DNA of 52,313 nt. Origin: a virus. The position numbers were made by a program, and so were the translations under genes. Shown here one piece after another: positions 38,319-47,094 of this stretch (position 1 is its first letter; the number at the start of each line of letters is the position of its first letter). The stretch covers positions 1 through 52,313 of the IMG/VR virus record IMGVR_UViG_3300009494_000005; one strand, 5' to 3'. The notes beneath the pieces are model-generated. The model saw nothing but the letters and a program-made list of their open reading frames with translations, did not search any database and was not told the origin of the DNA.

Positions 38319-40871
38319 TTGCGGCTCCGAATCAAAGACAAAGTTATCGGGTATCACCCGCCGAGCCGGACGTTCTACTATGTCGACGCGCCGCTCGATC
38401 CCGTGCCTGTCGAACTGGCGCGTTCCTCGGGCCCCGACACGGGCGAGGTCGGCGCCATAATGACCAAGTGGGATGCCGAGTTCGAGCAGAACCCTGACGA
38501 CCTCGTTCGCAAGGTTGGACTCCGCACCTACGAGAAGATGATGACCTACCCGACGGTCAAGGCCGGCTCACGGCTGACCGCACTCGGGATCGTCGGGCCC
38601 GGTTGGCAGATGACGCCGGCCAAGTCCGACGACCCCGCCGCACAAGAGATGGCAGAGGCGGTCGATTGGAACTTCCGCGAGCTACCCGGCGCGTTCAAGA
38701 ACGTCGAGCTCGGAATCCTCACGGGGAGAGACTTCGGTTTCTCCCTGTCGACGTTGAAGTGGGGCATCATCGAGGAGGGGCCGTGGGCGGGGAAGTGGGG
38801 CATCATCAGCATCAAGACCAAGCCCCCGTTTTCCTACGGCTTCAAGCGTGACGAGTACGGCAACCTCGAAGCGATCACACACGAGAAGGTCGTCGGTGGT
38901 CAGGAGGAGTTTGCCAAGCTCAAGAAGTGGATCATCTACGCGCACGACGTCGGCTCCGTGTTCGGCTCACCATACGGCCGGTCACAACTCCGGCCGGCCT
39001 ACGACTACTGGAAAGCTCTGATCCTCGTGTTCAGGATGCGCGGCGTGTTCGTCGAGCGGACGGCCTCGGGCATTCCGGTGATCAAGTACAAGCGCGGAAT
39101 CCGCAACGCCGAACGGTCGCTATACGAGCGCATGGTCAAGAAGATCCAGACTGCGGCGGGGATGGCCGTGCCCGACGACGTCGACCTGTCGTGGGCCGAG
39201 AAGAAGGGGCAGAGCCACGACGAGTTCGACAAGTTCACCACCTACTGCGAGACCTCCATCCTCCGGTCGATGCTCGTCCCGTCGCAGGTCGGAATCGGGC
39301 CCGAGACTCAGGTGGGGTCGATGGCCAAGGCCCGCGTGCACCAGATGATCTACGAGTGGGTCATGAACGACGGCGACACGGATCTGACCGCGTGCGTCAA
39401 CGAGCAGGTCGTTCGCCGGTTCTGCGACAACAATTTCCCCAACGCCGCGACGATCGGCTATCCGACGTGGTCCCACCTCGAACGCTCATCCGACGACGCG
39501 ATCAAGCTCGTGGCCGCCTACGGCAAGCTCATCGACGGCAAGGGCCTCGGGCCGCTCCAGCTTGACGACGTGAACACCGAGCGGCGACGCCTCGGACACC
39601 GCGAGCTCACGCAGAAGGAATGGGACGAGCAGGAGGAGGCCGGCGTCGCTCAGCCGGCAGAGCTCCGGCCGGAGGAAGTCGACCCCAACGCTGACCCCGA
39701 CGCCGAGCCGATCAAGCCCGAGGAGGAAAGCAAGACGACCGTGACCGTTCCTGCCGGCGTCCCGGGCGACAAAGAGAAGATCGTCCAACTGGAGAACCCG
39801 GACCCGTTCGTGTTCGCGCGGTATCAGCCGTTTGTGCGTGAGACCATGTACCGCGCGACGACAGCCGGCCAGCATCCGAATCCGCAGTACCTACGAGAGC
39901 TCACCGCGCCCGAGCGGGAGCAGGGCGTCAACCCGAAGGCATATCAGGCACGCATCGACAAGATCGAGGAGGCCGGGGCAAGACAAGTTATCGGCGCATT
40001 CTCGTTGGTCCGCGAGAAGCTCGTCCCGCAGTTGGAGCGTCGCGGCCTCCTCGACGGGACAGCGAAGCAAGCGGAGCTCTGGAAGTTCGGCGGGCTCAAC
40101 GGCACCGCGAAGAAGAACCTCACGAACGCGGTGCACCGCACGCTCCTGACGGGCTACATCAACGGGGCCCTGTCCGCGAAGTCAGAGCTAGAGAAGGGGC
40201 TCGGCCGCTCGTTCGAGTTCGAGATTTTCGGCGGGGTCCCGGTGATGGAGTTCGCAGAGCTCCGGCCCGAGTTCCTGATTGAGCCGAACGAGGCCAAGGC
40301 GTTTTGGGCCGATCTGATCCCCCTGCCGGCCGACGTGGCGCAAGCCTACAAGGCCGAGTCGATATGGGTGACGGGGCTCTATCTCGACGACACCGGCGAG
40401 CTCCTCCGCTCCGTCAAGGAGGCGATACGGCGCGGGTTCGAGACCGGCAACTGGCACGCCGTGGAGGGGTCGATCAACAAGATGTTCGAGGAGTGGGTCG
40501 GCTCCGGCCGCATCGCTCAGACCGGCCAGCTGTTCACGCCGTGGCACACGGAGGTGATCGTTCGGAACGCGGTGATGCGGTCCTACAACGCCGGCCGGTA
40601 TGCGACCTTCCAGCAAGCGCGCCAGTGGATCGAAGCCTACCAGTGGGCGTCGGTGATCGACCAGCGCACGTCGGACTTCTGCGACGCGATGGATGGCGTG
40701 ATCTTCGCGCCCGGGCAGGTCGAGTGGCCCCCGGCGCACCACCAGTGCCGGTCGATTGTCGTTGCCATCCTCAAGGGCATGACGTATACCATGACCTCAC
40801 AGTCACAACTCACCCGGATCGCGGCTACTCGAGATCCGTCATTCACGAGCGGAGTCGTAGGGGCACTATGA
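38319..40871 (+). CDS. Portal protein (Mu gp29/DUF935-like) fused to gpF-like minor head protein
   Basis: An 850-residue product starts at TTG 38319 behind CTGGAGGCCC. Residues about 20-440 follow the DUF935 portal pattern (YEKMMTYPTVKAGSRLTALG, GWQMTP, GILTGRDFGFSLSTLKW, YGRSQLRPAYDYWKALILVF). After an acidic linker (about 470-510), residues 600-850 form a gpF/gp30-type domain, ending with SVIDQRTSDFCDAMDGVIFA and PPAHHQCRSI, the RTS-C-x-G and P-x-H-x-x-C-R signature. In Mu these are separate proteins. The fusion fixes their ratio. Confidence 0.85.
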   Translation: MRLRIKDKVIGYHPPSRTFYYVDAPLDPVPVELARSSGPDTGEVGAIMTKWDAEFEQNPDDLVRKVGLRTYEKMMTYPTVKAGSRLTALGIVGPGWQMTPAKSDDPAAQEMAEAVDWNFRELPGAFKNVELGILTGRDFGFSLSTLKWGIIEEGPWAGKWGIISIKTKPPFSYGFKRDEYGNLEAITHEKVVGGQEEFAKLKKWIIYAHDVGSVFGSPYGRSQLRPAYDYWKALILVFRMRGVFVERTASGIPVIKYKRGIRNAERSLYERMVKKIQTAAGMAVPDDVDLSWAEKKGQSHDEFDKFTTYCETSILRSMLVPSQVGIGPETQVGSMAKARVHQMIYEWVMNDGDTDLTACVNEQVVRRFCDNNFPNAATIGYPTWSHLERSSDDAIKLVAAYGKLIDGKGLGPLQLDDVNTERRRLGHRELTQKEWDEQEEAGVAQPAELRPEEVDPNADPDAEPIKPEEESKTTVTVPAGVPGDKEKIVQLENPDPFVFARYQPFVRETMYRATTAGQHPNPQYLRELTAPEREQGVNPKAYQARIDKIEEAGARQVIGAFSLVREKLVPQLERRGLLDGTAKQAELWKFGGLNGTAKKNLTNAVHRTLLTGYINGALSAKSELEKGLGRSFEFEIFGGVPVMEFAELRPEFLIEPNEAKAFWADLIPLPADVAQAYKAESIWVTGLYLDDTGELLRSVKEAIRRGFETGNWHAVEGSINKMFEEWVGSGRIAQTGQLFTPWHTEVIVRNAVMRSYNAGRYATFQQARQWIEAYQWASVIDQRTSDFCDAMDGVIFAPGQVEWPPAHHQCRSIVVAILKGMTYTMTSQSQLTRIAATRDPSFTSGVVGAL

Positions 40872-41086
40872 GAATCGAGTTCTCAACCGAGGTCAGCCGG
40901 TATCACTGCCCGAAGTGCGGAATGCGCGTGTCGGGGGAGGCGGTAGAGTCCGCGCCCTTCAACGCGCTGTTTGTTTGTGACTGCGGGTGGCAGGGCGACT
41001 CGGACGATCTGCTCGTCAAGCAGTTCACTGTTCGCGGGCTCGACGCTCTCCGGGCAGTTACGCCGGCGAGCCCGAGGCCGCACTAG
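40868..41086 (+). CDS. Small zinc-ribbon-like protein
   Basis: The 72-residue product overlaps the portal gene stop (ATGA). YHCPKCGMRVSG (residues about 11-22) and CDCGWQGD (about 39-46) give four Cys in two pairs, a zinc ribbon. The remainder is helical. Small ribbons next to portal genes are common in phages but their role is unclear. No copy-1 equivalent is in the window because it would lie left of position 1. Confidence 0.6.
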   Translation: MRIEFSTEVSRYHCPKCGMRVSGEAVESAPFNALFVCDCGWQGDSDDLLVKQFTVRGLDALRAVTPASPRPH

Positions 41087-41094
41087 GGGAAACC

Positions 41095-41682
41095 GTGCCG
41101 AAGCGAAGAAGGAAGGGCAAGCGCAAGAACCGGCGACAGATCGTGCACCCGCGAATGTGGATCATCCTCGCGGCACCGAAGCGGCCGCACGACAACGCGA
41201 TGTGGTGCGACGTCTGCGACCAGTGGAAACGCAAGACCTACCGCGTGGCCCCGACCCGCAACGAGCAAGGGTTGATCGCCACGCCGAGCTACCGGCTCTG
41301 CGTCAAGTGCCTCCGCGCGAACTTCGACGGCTCCGGGATCGACCTGATCCGCGCCACAAACGAGTGGAGCGCGCGAGAGGAGGCCCTGCTAGGACTCATC
41401 ACTGACGAGCAGGTGGAAGCGAAGATGCTCCAGTTGCTAGGGGCACTCCAGCGGTCCGGCCGTGTTGAGGAGCCCGGATTCCGCAAGGGACACGTACCGA
41501 TCCCCGTCCTTCGTCGCCGGTTCCAAGACAAGCTGATCGTCGCCGCGATGGAGGAGCTCCTGATCGAGAACATGAACCGACTCGGGGCCCCGACCGTGGA
41601 CCACACGACCGCGAGCGTGCCCGAGGCACGGCAGGAATCCGCGGCCCATTCTCAGTCCGGCCCGCCAACAGCGGCCGGGTAG
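41095..41682 (+). CDS. Basic zinc-finger-like protein, unknown
   Basis: The 195-residue product starts at GTG behind TAGGGGAAACC. The first 18 residues are extremely basic (PKRRRKGKRKNRRQIVHP). Then come CDVCDQW and CVKCLRANFD, two pairs of Cys about 38 residues apart forming a zinc site, and a helical C-terminal half. The end GPPTAAG is repeated at positions 4-24 of the window, the remnant of the copy-1 gene. A DNA-contacting head or packaging-associated role is possible. Confidence 0.6.
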   Translation: MPKRRRKGKRKNRRQIVHPRMWIILAAPKRPHDNAMWCDVCDQWKRKTYRVAPTRNEQGLIATPSYRLCVKCLRANFDGSGIDLIRATNEWSAREEALLGLITDEQVEAKMLQLLGALQRSGRVEEPGFRKGHVPIPVLRRRFQDKLIVAAMEELLIENMNRLGAPTVDHTTASVPEARQESAAHSQSGPPTAAG

Positions 41683-41738
41683 AGCGCGGATCGACGTCAA
41701 TCGCGACCACAGCGAAGGGCCCCGAGCCCGGAGGAGCC

Positions 41739-43358
41739 ATGCCCTACAAGTCACTGGCAGAAGCGAAGGAAGCCGGCGCGAAGACCGAGCTCGACGGGGC
41801 CCGGCTCAGCCTGACACAGATCAACGCGATAGCGGCCGTGGCCGACCGGTTGAAGTCGCAGGACAAGGTCGACTCCCCCTACGCGGTCGCTATCTCCGCG
41901 TTCAAGAAGTCGCACAAGGTCGAGGGCGGGAAGTGGGTCGAGCGGAACCCGGAGAAGGAACTCAGCGCGGAGGAGGAGTCGTTGACCTCGTTCATCTACG
42001 GCGAGGTCAAGAACTGCGAGTGCACGATGCTCCCGACGCGCGCCGGCGAGCCTCTTGAGTTCACCGACCCGCCCGGAACGCGCACCGTCAAGAACGTCGA
42101 GCTACTGGAGGAGGGAGTGCACGTCGACCGGCACCACCGGGTGCTAGTGGTCGACGAGCGGAAGATCAAGGCGATCCCGGAGGCGTATCGGGAGCTCGCC
42201 CGTGTCGGGTTCCGGCCACCGGTGCGCTTGACGCACGACCCGGCCCACCCGCTTGCGGCGGGCTTCCCGTCCCTCGGGTGGCCGATCAACCCGCGCGCGT
42301 GGTATGACGAGGAGGCCAAGAAGTGGAAGCTGTCGAGCGACTTCGCCGGCGTCCCGAATGTGTTTGCCGACATCATGGAGGCGGGCGGCTACGACCGCGT
42401 GAGCTCCGGGCTCCATGAGGACGTGAAAGTGGGTGACTTCACCGCGCCACTGGCGATTGACCACGTCGCCGTGCTAGGGGTCGTGCACCCGGCCATTGCA
42501 GGCTTGAAGGGGATCAGTGGTATCCACAAGCTCTATGAAAACGAGATGGCCGCGAGGGACGGAGTCAGTGTCAGTGCCGCCTATCTGTTCGAGGATGGCG
42601 GCCTCAAGCCCGAAGGAATGAAGGGAGGAGCGACAATGCCGGAGTTGACCCCGGAACAGCTCGCGTCCTACGGTGTTACGTCGGAGGCAGAGCTCAAGGA
42701 GAAGCTGGCGAAGGGCGCGACCGCCGAGACCGAGCGTGCCGCGCAGACGATCGAACTGGAGAAGGCGAGGACGACGATGCGCCTCGCGACGGCCGAGGGG
42801 TTCATCGGGAAGAACGCCGAGAAGATCCCGCCGGCCCTGCACGACGACTTCCGCGTGGTCCACATGGGCCTAGGGGAGCGCACCGGTCCCGTCGAGTTCG
42901 CAAGACCCGGAACCGACGGCACCATCGAGAACATCAGTAAGGACGGCCTCGCGGCTCTGACCCGGATCGTCGGGCACTTCGGCAAGGCGATCGAGCTCAC
43001 GGAGGAGCCCGCGCCGGAGGGCGGCACCGACACCACGCACGAGACCGAGGCCGAGAAGGCGACGCGGCTCAAGGCCGAGGCCGACAAGAAGGCGGCCGAC
43101 GTCAAGGCGGCCGAGGGCGACAAGCCGGAGGAGGGCAAGACCGACGAGGTCGTGGAGCTCCAGCGCGGCGGTGTCGCCACGAGAACCGCGATGGCGGTCG
43201 AGCAGAAGAAGCTCGCGACGTTCCTCATGGGGAACGACGACCAGCTGGACAAGGGCACGGCGATGTCGATAGCGGCCGTCGAGCTCGCGCGCGCCAACTG
43301 GGGCACGGACGCCTACGTGGCGCCGGAGGGTCTCGAGAAGCCGCCCGAGAAGAAGTAG
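41739..43358 (+). CDS. Mu gpI-like prohead protease/scaffold, copy 2
   Basis: The 539-residue counterpart of the gene at 85-1716. The block LTHDPAHPLAAGFPSLGW and the AIDHVAVLGVVHPAI signature are kept. Differences concentrate at residues 75-100 (a different segment FIYGEVKNCECTMLPT) and in the scaffold linker, where indels are multiples of three. It directly follows the zinc-finger protein gene, the canonical position after portal and gpF. The nested scaffold start is conserved at 42636. Confidence 0.75.
   Translation: MPYKSLAEAKEAGAKTELDGARLSLTQINAIAAVADRLKSQDKVDSPYAVAISAFKKSHKVEGGKWVERNPEKELSAEEESLTSFIYGEVKNCECTMLPTRAGEPLEFTDPPGTRTVKNVELLEEGVHVDRHHRVLVVDERKIKAIPEAYRELARVGFRPPVRLTHDPAHPLAAGFPSLGWPINPRAWYDEEAKKWKLSSDFAGVPNVFADIMEAGGYDRVSSGLHEDVKVGDFTAPLAIDHVAVLGVVHPAIAGLKGISGIHKLYENEMAARDGVSVSAAYLFEDGGLKPEGMKGGATMPELTPEQLASYGVTSEAELKEKLAKGATAETERAAQTIELEKARTTMRLATAEGFIGKNAEKIPPALHDDFRVVHMGLGERTGPVEFARPGTDGTIENISKDGLAALTRIVGHFGKAIELTEEPAPEGGTDTTHETEAEKATRLKAEADKKAADVKAAEGDKPEEGKTDEVVELQRGGVATRTAMAVEQKKLATFLMGNDDQLDKGTAMSIAAVELARANWGTDAYVAPEGLEKPPEKK
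42636..43358 (+). CDS. Nested in-frame scaffold protein, copy 2
   Basis: ATG 42636 behind AAGGGAGGAGCGACA starts a 240-residue scaffold (MPELTPEQLASYGVTSEAEL). The ribosome site is almost the same as that of copy 1, although the overlying codons (EGMKGGAT versus GEKEGGAT) differ, which indicates selection for the signal. Confidence 0.75.
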   Translation: MPELTPEQLASYGVTSEAELKEKLAKGATAETERAAQTIELEKARTTMRLATAEGFIGKNAEKIPPALHDDFRVVHMGLGERTGPVEFARPGTDGTIENISKDGLAALTRIVGHFGKAIELTEEPAPEGGTDTTHETEAEKATRLKAEADKKAADVKAAEGDKPEEGKTDEVVELQRGGVATRTAMAVEQKKLATFLMGNDDQLDKGTAMSIAAVELARANWGTDAYVAPEGLEKPPEKK

Positions 43359-43368
43359 CGGCAACCTA

Positions 43369-43386
43369 GGGGGCCCGCCGGCCCCC
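43369..43386 (+). promoter_or_regulatory. GC-rich hairpin after scaffold gene, copy 2
   Basis: GGGGGCC (43369-43375) pairs with GGCCCCC (43380-43386) around CGCC. The stem is kept relative to 1732-1749 although loop and two pairs differ. No U tract follows. Confidence 0.6.
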
Positions 43387-43420
43387 GCACACTCTCTGCT
43401 TGAGAGGAGGTGTCAGGCAA

Positions 43421-43906
43421 ATGGCAGTCACCGCATACGACGAGGTTGTCCAGCACGGGCAGTTCCGACAGGATCTGCAGTACGCCGTGACGGAGGACGA
43501 CGCGGTCACGATCTTTCAGGGTGTCGCGTACGGAGCGACCCCCGGGTACATCACCATGACGACCGTGGCGACGGAGGGCAGACTGGCGGGCTTCGCTCAG
43601 CAGTCATGCACCGCCGCGTCGACGGACTATTCGGGTGACGGCGCGGCCGGCGTAGCAATGCCGATCGTCCGCATCCCGGTGATGTTCCACGGCTCGACAC
43701 GATTCATCTGCGGTGCGAACTCGAGCGTGACCTACGGCATGTGGCAGGTGCTACAGGGAACCGACGGCCGGCTGGTGGACGCCGGCGCGGTGTCGAATAC
43801 CCTGTACGTCACGCACGGAATCGCACAGGACGACCCCGACGCCGACGAGGAGTGGGGGCACATCGTTATCAACCTCAACGTCCCGTACTACTCGGCCGTC
43901 ACGTAG
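43421..43906 (+). CDS. Putative capsid decoration protein, copy 2
   Basis: The 161-residue counterpart of 1783-2268, of identical length. Substitutions are few and conservative (for instance SSVTYGMWQVLQGTDG). The start follows AGAGGAGGTGTCAGGCAA. The same position between scaffold and capsid supports a decoration or head-stabilising role. Confidence 0.5.
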   Translation: MAVTAYDEVVQHGQFRQDLQYAVTEDDAVTIFQGVAYGATPGYITMTTVATEGRLAGFAQQSCTAASTDYSGDGAAGVAMPIVRIPVMFHGSTRFICGANSSVTYGMWQVLQGTDGRLVDAGAVSNTLYVTHGIAQDDPDADEEWGHIVINLNVPYYSAVT

Positions 43907-43946
43907 GCCGAGCCAAGGATCACGAACGGCTAGAGAACTCTGGCTC

Positions 43947-43985
43947 CCCGAGTTCCTCGGGACGGTCCCTGCTTCGCAGGGCGTC
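43947..43985 (+). promoter_or_regulatory. Tandem hairpins in the major capsid leader, copy 2
   Basis: CCCGAG-TTC-CTCGGG at 43947-43961 is unchanged from copy 1. CCCTGC-TTC-GCAGGG at 43967-43981 carries a compensatory C-G pair where copy 1 has T-A, and the outer stem 43964-43985 keeps pairing through wobble pairs. Confidence 0.75.
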
Positions 43986-44029
43986 AGGTTCCTGCCTCGA
44001 CTACGGAATTACATCACGGAGGGAGGACC

Positions 44030-44986
44030 ATGCCTGCGGGAATCGAAGTTCAAGCGCAGGACGAGGTTCTGAACAACATAGCCTCGTACTACCACCACGA
44101 GGGAACGGTGCACGGACAGATCGCGCCCATCGTGGGCGTCAAACGGATCACCGGCCGGTACTACGTGTTCGGACGCGAGGAGCTTCGCGTCATGAACGAC
44201 ACCCTCGGCCGGCGATCGCACGCGAACGAGCTTGAGTGGCACACGTCGACCTCGATGTACCGGACGGTCCCGCGTGGACTCAGGACGTTCATCGGTCAGG
44301 AGGACCGCGAGAACGCCGACCCCGTGCTCCAGCTGGAGGCCACGGGAACGGAGAAGATCATTCGCGCCCTCGACCTGACGGCAGAGGTCCGGTGCGTGGC
44401 GGCCATCACCGCCGCGATCACCGCGACTAGCGCGACTGCCGCCGGCACCGCGTGGCAGACCGGCGGGACGACAGGCAAGCCGTTGTCCGACATCACGGCT
44501 GCCAAGTTCAACTTCGCCCGTGCCTGTGGGCGCGAGGCGAACGTGATCGTCATTCCCGATCAGTGCAAGGCGGCCATGATCCTGTGCGACGAGTGGCGGG
44601 ACGTGTTCACCTACAACGAGGGCGCGCAGAAGCGCATCGGGAATTACTCGGGTCTGCCCCCGCTCATCGACGGCATGGTTCCGCTGGTGCCGTCGCAGTT
44701 GAAGCTCGCCGGTTCTCCGGGCAACGCCGACGGCCTTGGCCCGGGCGGTACGCCGACGCTGTCAGGCGTGTGGGGCGACAACGTCTACCTGCTCTGGGTG
44801 AACCCGCGCCCGGCGATCAACGACGCCTCGTTCATGTACCGCTTCACCACGACCCGTCAGAGGGTCAGGCGGTACGACGATCCGTCGGTAGGGATCGGCG
44901 GCGGGACGTGGATTCAGGTCGAGAAGCAGGACGTTCTCAAGACCGTCAACGTCTACATGGCACGCGAGATTTCCAACGTCATCTAG
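44030..44986 (+). CDS. Major capsid protein, copy 2
   Basis: The 318-residue counterpart of 2392-3348, of the same length. Stretches such as QDEVLNNIASYYHHEGTV and FGREELRVMNDTLGRRSHA are identical, with most changes in residues 1-10, 190-215 and the surface-like loop near 235-250. Base-level divergence is higher than in the tail tube gene. The ribosome site GGAGGGAGGACC is the same. Confidence 0.8.
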   Translation: MPAGIEVQAQDEVLNNIASYYHHEGTVHGQIAPIVGVKRITGRYYVFGREELRVMNDTLGRRSHANELEWHTSTSMYRTVPRGLRTFIGQEDRENADPVLQLEATGTEKIIRALDLTAEVRCVAAITAAITATSATAAGTAWQTGGTTGKPLSDITAAKFNFARACGREANVIVIPDQCKAAMILCDEWRDVFTYNEGAQKRIGNYSGLPPLIDGMVPLVPSQLKLAGSPGNADGLGPGGTPTLSGVWGDNVYLLWVNPRPAINDASFMYRFTTTRQRVRRYDDPSVGIGGGTWIQVEKQDVLKTVNVYMAREISNVI

Positions 44987-45062
44987 GCGCGACGGATGCT
45001 GTGGGGCGCGTCCGACGGGAGGAAGGGCCCGGACGACGCGCCCTCGGCGACGAGGAGGAACG

Positions 45063-45425
45063 GTGAGCAAGGCATCGAAAAACTGGCGGACCAAGAAGGA
45101 CCGCAACCGGATATACGTGCACCCGCAGGAGGACTTGCTCCAGTGTGAGGAGGGCGTGTTCGCTCCGGGTCAGCGTGTGCCGGATCACATCGCGGACAGC
45201 GACATGGGCCGCGAGTGGCTACAGATGGGCCTCCTGATCGAGGAGGTGATGTATCGGATGTACCACGGGGCAGACTTCAACGCCCGCTATCCGCAGGACA
45301 AGGTCAAGCCCGGCGAGGGCGGGGTCGACATTCTCACAGTCACGCCCGTCACCGGCGACGAGATCACCGACCCGAGCGGGGCGGCACCGACGATCTCTGG
45401 AGGCGGGCCCGCCGACCTCGACTGA
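45063..45425 (+). CDS. Head-associated protein with GDEITDP motif, copy 2
   Basis: The 120-residue counterpart of 3429-3812, starting at GTG behind GACGAGGAGGAACG. The basic start is shorter and partly different (SKASKNWRTKKDRNR). The centre and the TGDEITDPSGAAPT end are conserved. The DNA for GDEITDP is identical to that at 26571-26591 in the early region. Confidence 0.6.
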   Translation: MSKASKNWRTKKDRNRIYVHPQEDLLQCEEGVFAPGQRVPDHIADSDMGREWLQMGLLIEEVMYRMYHGADFNARYPQDKVKPGEGGVDILTVTPVTGDEITDPSGAAPTISGGGPADLD

Positions 45426-45435
45426 GAGGCGAATC

Positions 45436-46158
45436 ATGCCGGCATACTGCACTGATGGCCAGCTACGGCGCGCATGGAAGGTCGTTCACGAGGACACGGA
45501 CTACGACGTGCTCGCGGAGCTCCGCAAGCGCGCCAAGGACGTGATAGACGGCTGGCTCGGGACGGTGTTCGACGTGCCGTTCTGCCCGTGGCTGTCCGTC
45601 ACGACCGTCGTTGACACCACGCTGACCCTCGACTTGCAGGACGTCGGCTACCTCGTCGTAGGTGACACGCTGATGTTCTACGATAACTCCGCGAAGAAGA
45701 TGGGGCAGGTGGTCGGCGCAGTCGTGTCGATCACTGACGCGGAGGTCGTGATCTCAGGGCTGACGGGGATCGCGGCCGGCGACGAGATCGCCGTTTACTC
45801 CGACGTGCCGGTCTCGAGCGGCCGCACCACGAGGGTCGTCGGACCGCCCCCGGAGGTCAACGCGAGGGCAATCGACATCAGCCGCTACTACGGCCACACC
45901 GACGTCAGTACGTTGGAGAACGCGACCGATCCGGTCGTCAAGGCGTTCGAGTCGGCCCTTGAGTGGGGCGGCATGATCCGGGAGGGCACGGCAGACCTGA
46001 CCGGAGCCTCGGCGCAGAGCATCGGCTACCTGACGACGATCAACACCGAGCCGGCGATGAACGTGTCAGACACAACGACGTGGGGCTTCGACCCCGCGCA
46101 CCCGGCACGAGCAGAGGGCGACGACGGGGACAATTCCGATCTCGGCCTCGGGGGGTAA
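45436..46158 (+). CDS. Mu gp36-like neck protein with inserted beta domain, copy 2
   Basis: The 240-residue counterpart of 3823-4536. Both the DUF1320-like ends (MPAYCTDGQLRRAW; AIDISRYYGHTDVSTLE) and the beta insertion (LMFYDNSAKKMGQ, VVISGLTGIAAGDEIAVYSD) are present. The C-terminal acidic tail is longer. The head-tail joining role is inferred. Confidence 0.6.
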   Translation: MPAYCTDGQLRRAWKVVHEDTDYDVLAELRKRAKDVIDGWLGTVFDVPFCPWLSVTTVVDTTLTLDLQDVGYLVVGDTLMFYDNSAKKMGQVVGAVVSITDAEVVISGLTGIAAGDEIAVYSDVPVSSGRTTRVVGPPPEVNARAIDISRYYGHTDVSTLENATDPVVKAFESALEWGGMIREGTADLTGASAQSIGYLTTINTEPAMNVSDTTTWGFDPAHPARAEGDDGDNSDLGLGG

Positions 46159-46167
46159 GGATGCGTC

Positions 46168-46713
46168 ATGGCCTACATGACCCACGCGCGGACCTATCAA
46201 ACGGCAGGTTCCCGACAGGGGGTCGCCTTTGTCATGGACAAGGGCGATCTGCTCAAGTTCTCCTCCCTGCTCAACACGCTGAAAATCAACGTGGCGAACC
46301 CCGAGCCGTTCCTGACCCTCGCGGGGGAAGCGGTCAGGATCGAAACGCTCAAGTCGTTCTCGCTCCAAGCGGAACCCCAGCACCGCCGGCCGTGGAAACC
46401 TCTGGCTCCCGCCACGGTCGCCGGCCGGCGCAAGGGCAAGCGGAAGCAGTCGGCACGGTTCAGCGCGAAGATCCTCATGGACACCGGCCGGCTTCGCGGT
46501 TCGATCACCACGAAGAAGTCAATGCTCCCGCCGACCGTCTGGATCGGCACGAACATCATCTACGCGAGGACTCATCAGTTCGGAGATCCGGGGCGCAACA
46601 TCGTCGCGCGGCCGTTCCTGCCGACAGGCTGGACCGCCCCGCTTTCGATGCGGATAACGCGCGCCCTCAAGGCGCAGGTCAAGCAACGCGGCGCGGGCCG
46701 CTATGTGAGGTAG
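46168..46713 (+). CDS. Virion morphogenesis / tail completion protein, copy 2
   Basis: The 181-residue counterpart of 4545-5072. It starts at ATG 46168 with about six extra residues (MAYMTHARTYQ) and keeps LMDTGRLRGSI, VWIGTNIIYARTHQFGDPGR and ARPFLPTGW. ARPFL is closer to the usual family ending than the ARAFL of copy 1. Confidence 0.75.
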   Translation: MAYMTHARTYQTAGSRQGVAFVMDKGDLLKFSSLLNTLKINVANPEPFLTLAGEAVRIETLKSFSLQAEPQHRRPWKPLAPATVAGRRKGKRKQSARFSAKILMDTGRLRGSITTKKSMLPPTVWIGTNIIYARTHQFGDPGRNIVARPFLPTGWTAPLSMRITRALKAQVKQRGAGRYVR

Positions 46714-46716
46714 ACG

Positions 46717-47073
46717 ATGCCTAGTCAGGACATTCTGGAGTGGTTGTCGGACCACGGCATGACCGAGGTGTTCACCAGCAACGCCATCGACAACCCTACG
46801 AGCGGGGAGGGCGCGGTTCTGTTCCAGCACACCGCGACGGAGGCGATCCTGACCCTCCGGTTCACGTTCGTCAACGACTCGACGAACGCCGTGATCTACG
46901 CGATCCGGCTCGACGGTGTTGACGTTCTCAAGCCCGTCGCGCACCCGAACCTGACCGAACCGGTCAGCCTCGTCGTCCCGGTCGAGGTGGGTCAGACGAT
47001 TCTCGTCGGGGCCCTAGCGGACCCGGACGCGAATGGGACTAGCCGCGTCGTAGTGGAGTACCTCAAGGGGTGA
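46717..47073 (+). CDS. Small beta-rich structural protein, copy 2
   Basis: The 118-residue counterpart of 5075-5431 with equal length and start (MPSQDILEWLSDHGMTEVF). Changes are scattered and conservative, fitting a structural protein under purifying selection. Family unknown. Confidence 0.6.
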   Translation: MPSQDILEWLSDHGMTEVFTSNAIDNPTSGEGAVLFQHTATEAILTLRFTFVNDSTNAVIYAIRLDGVDVLKPVAHPNLTEPVSLVVPVEVGQTILVGALADPDANGTSRVVVEYLKG

Positions 47074-47094
47074 TTCTGGCGGGAGGTCGCGGTC

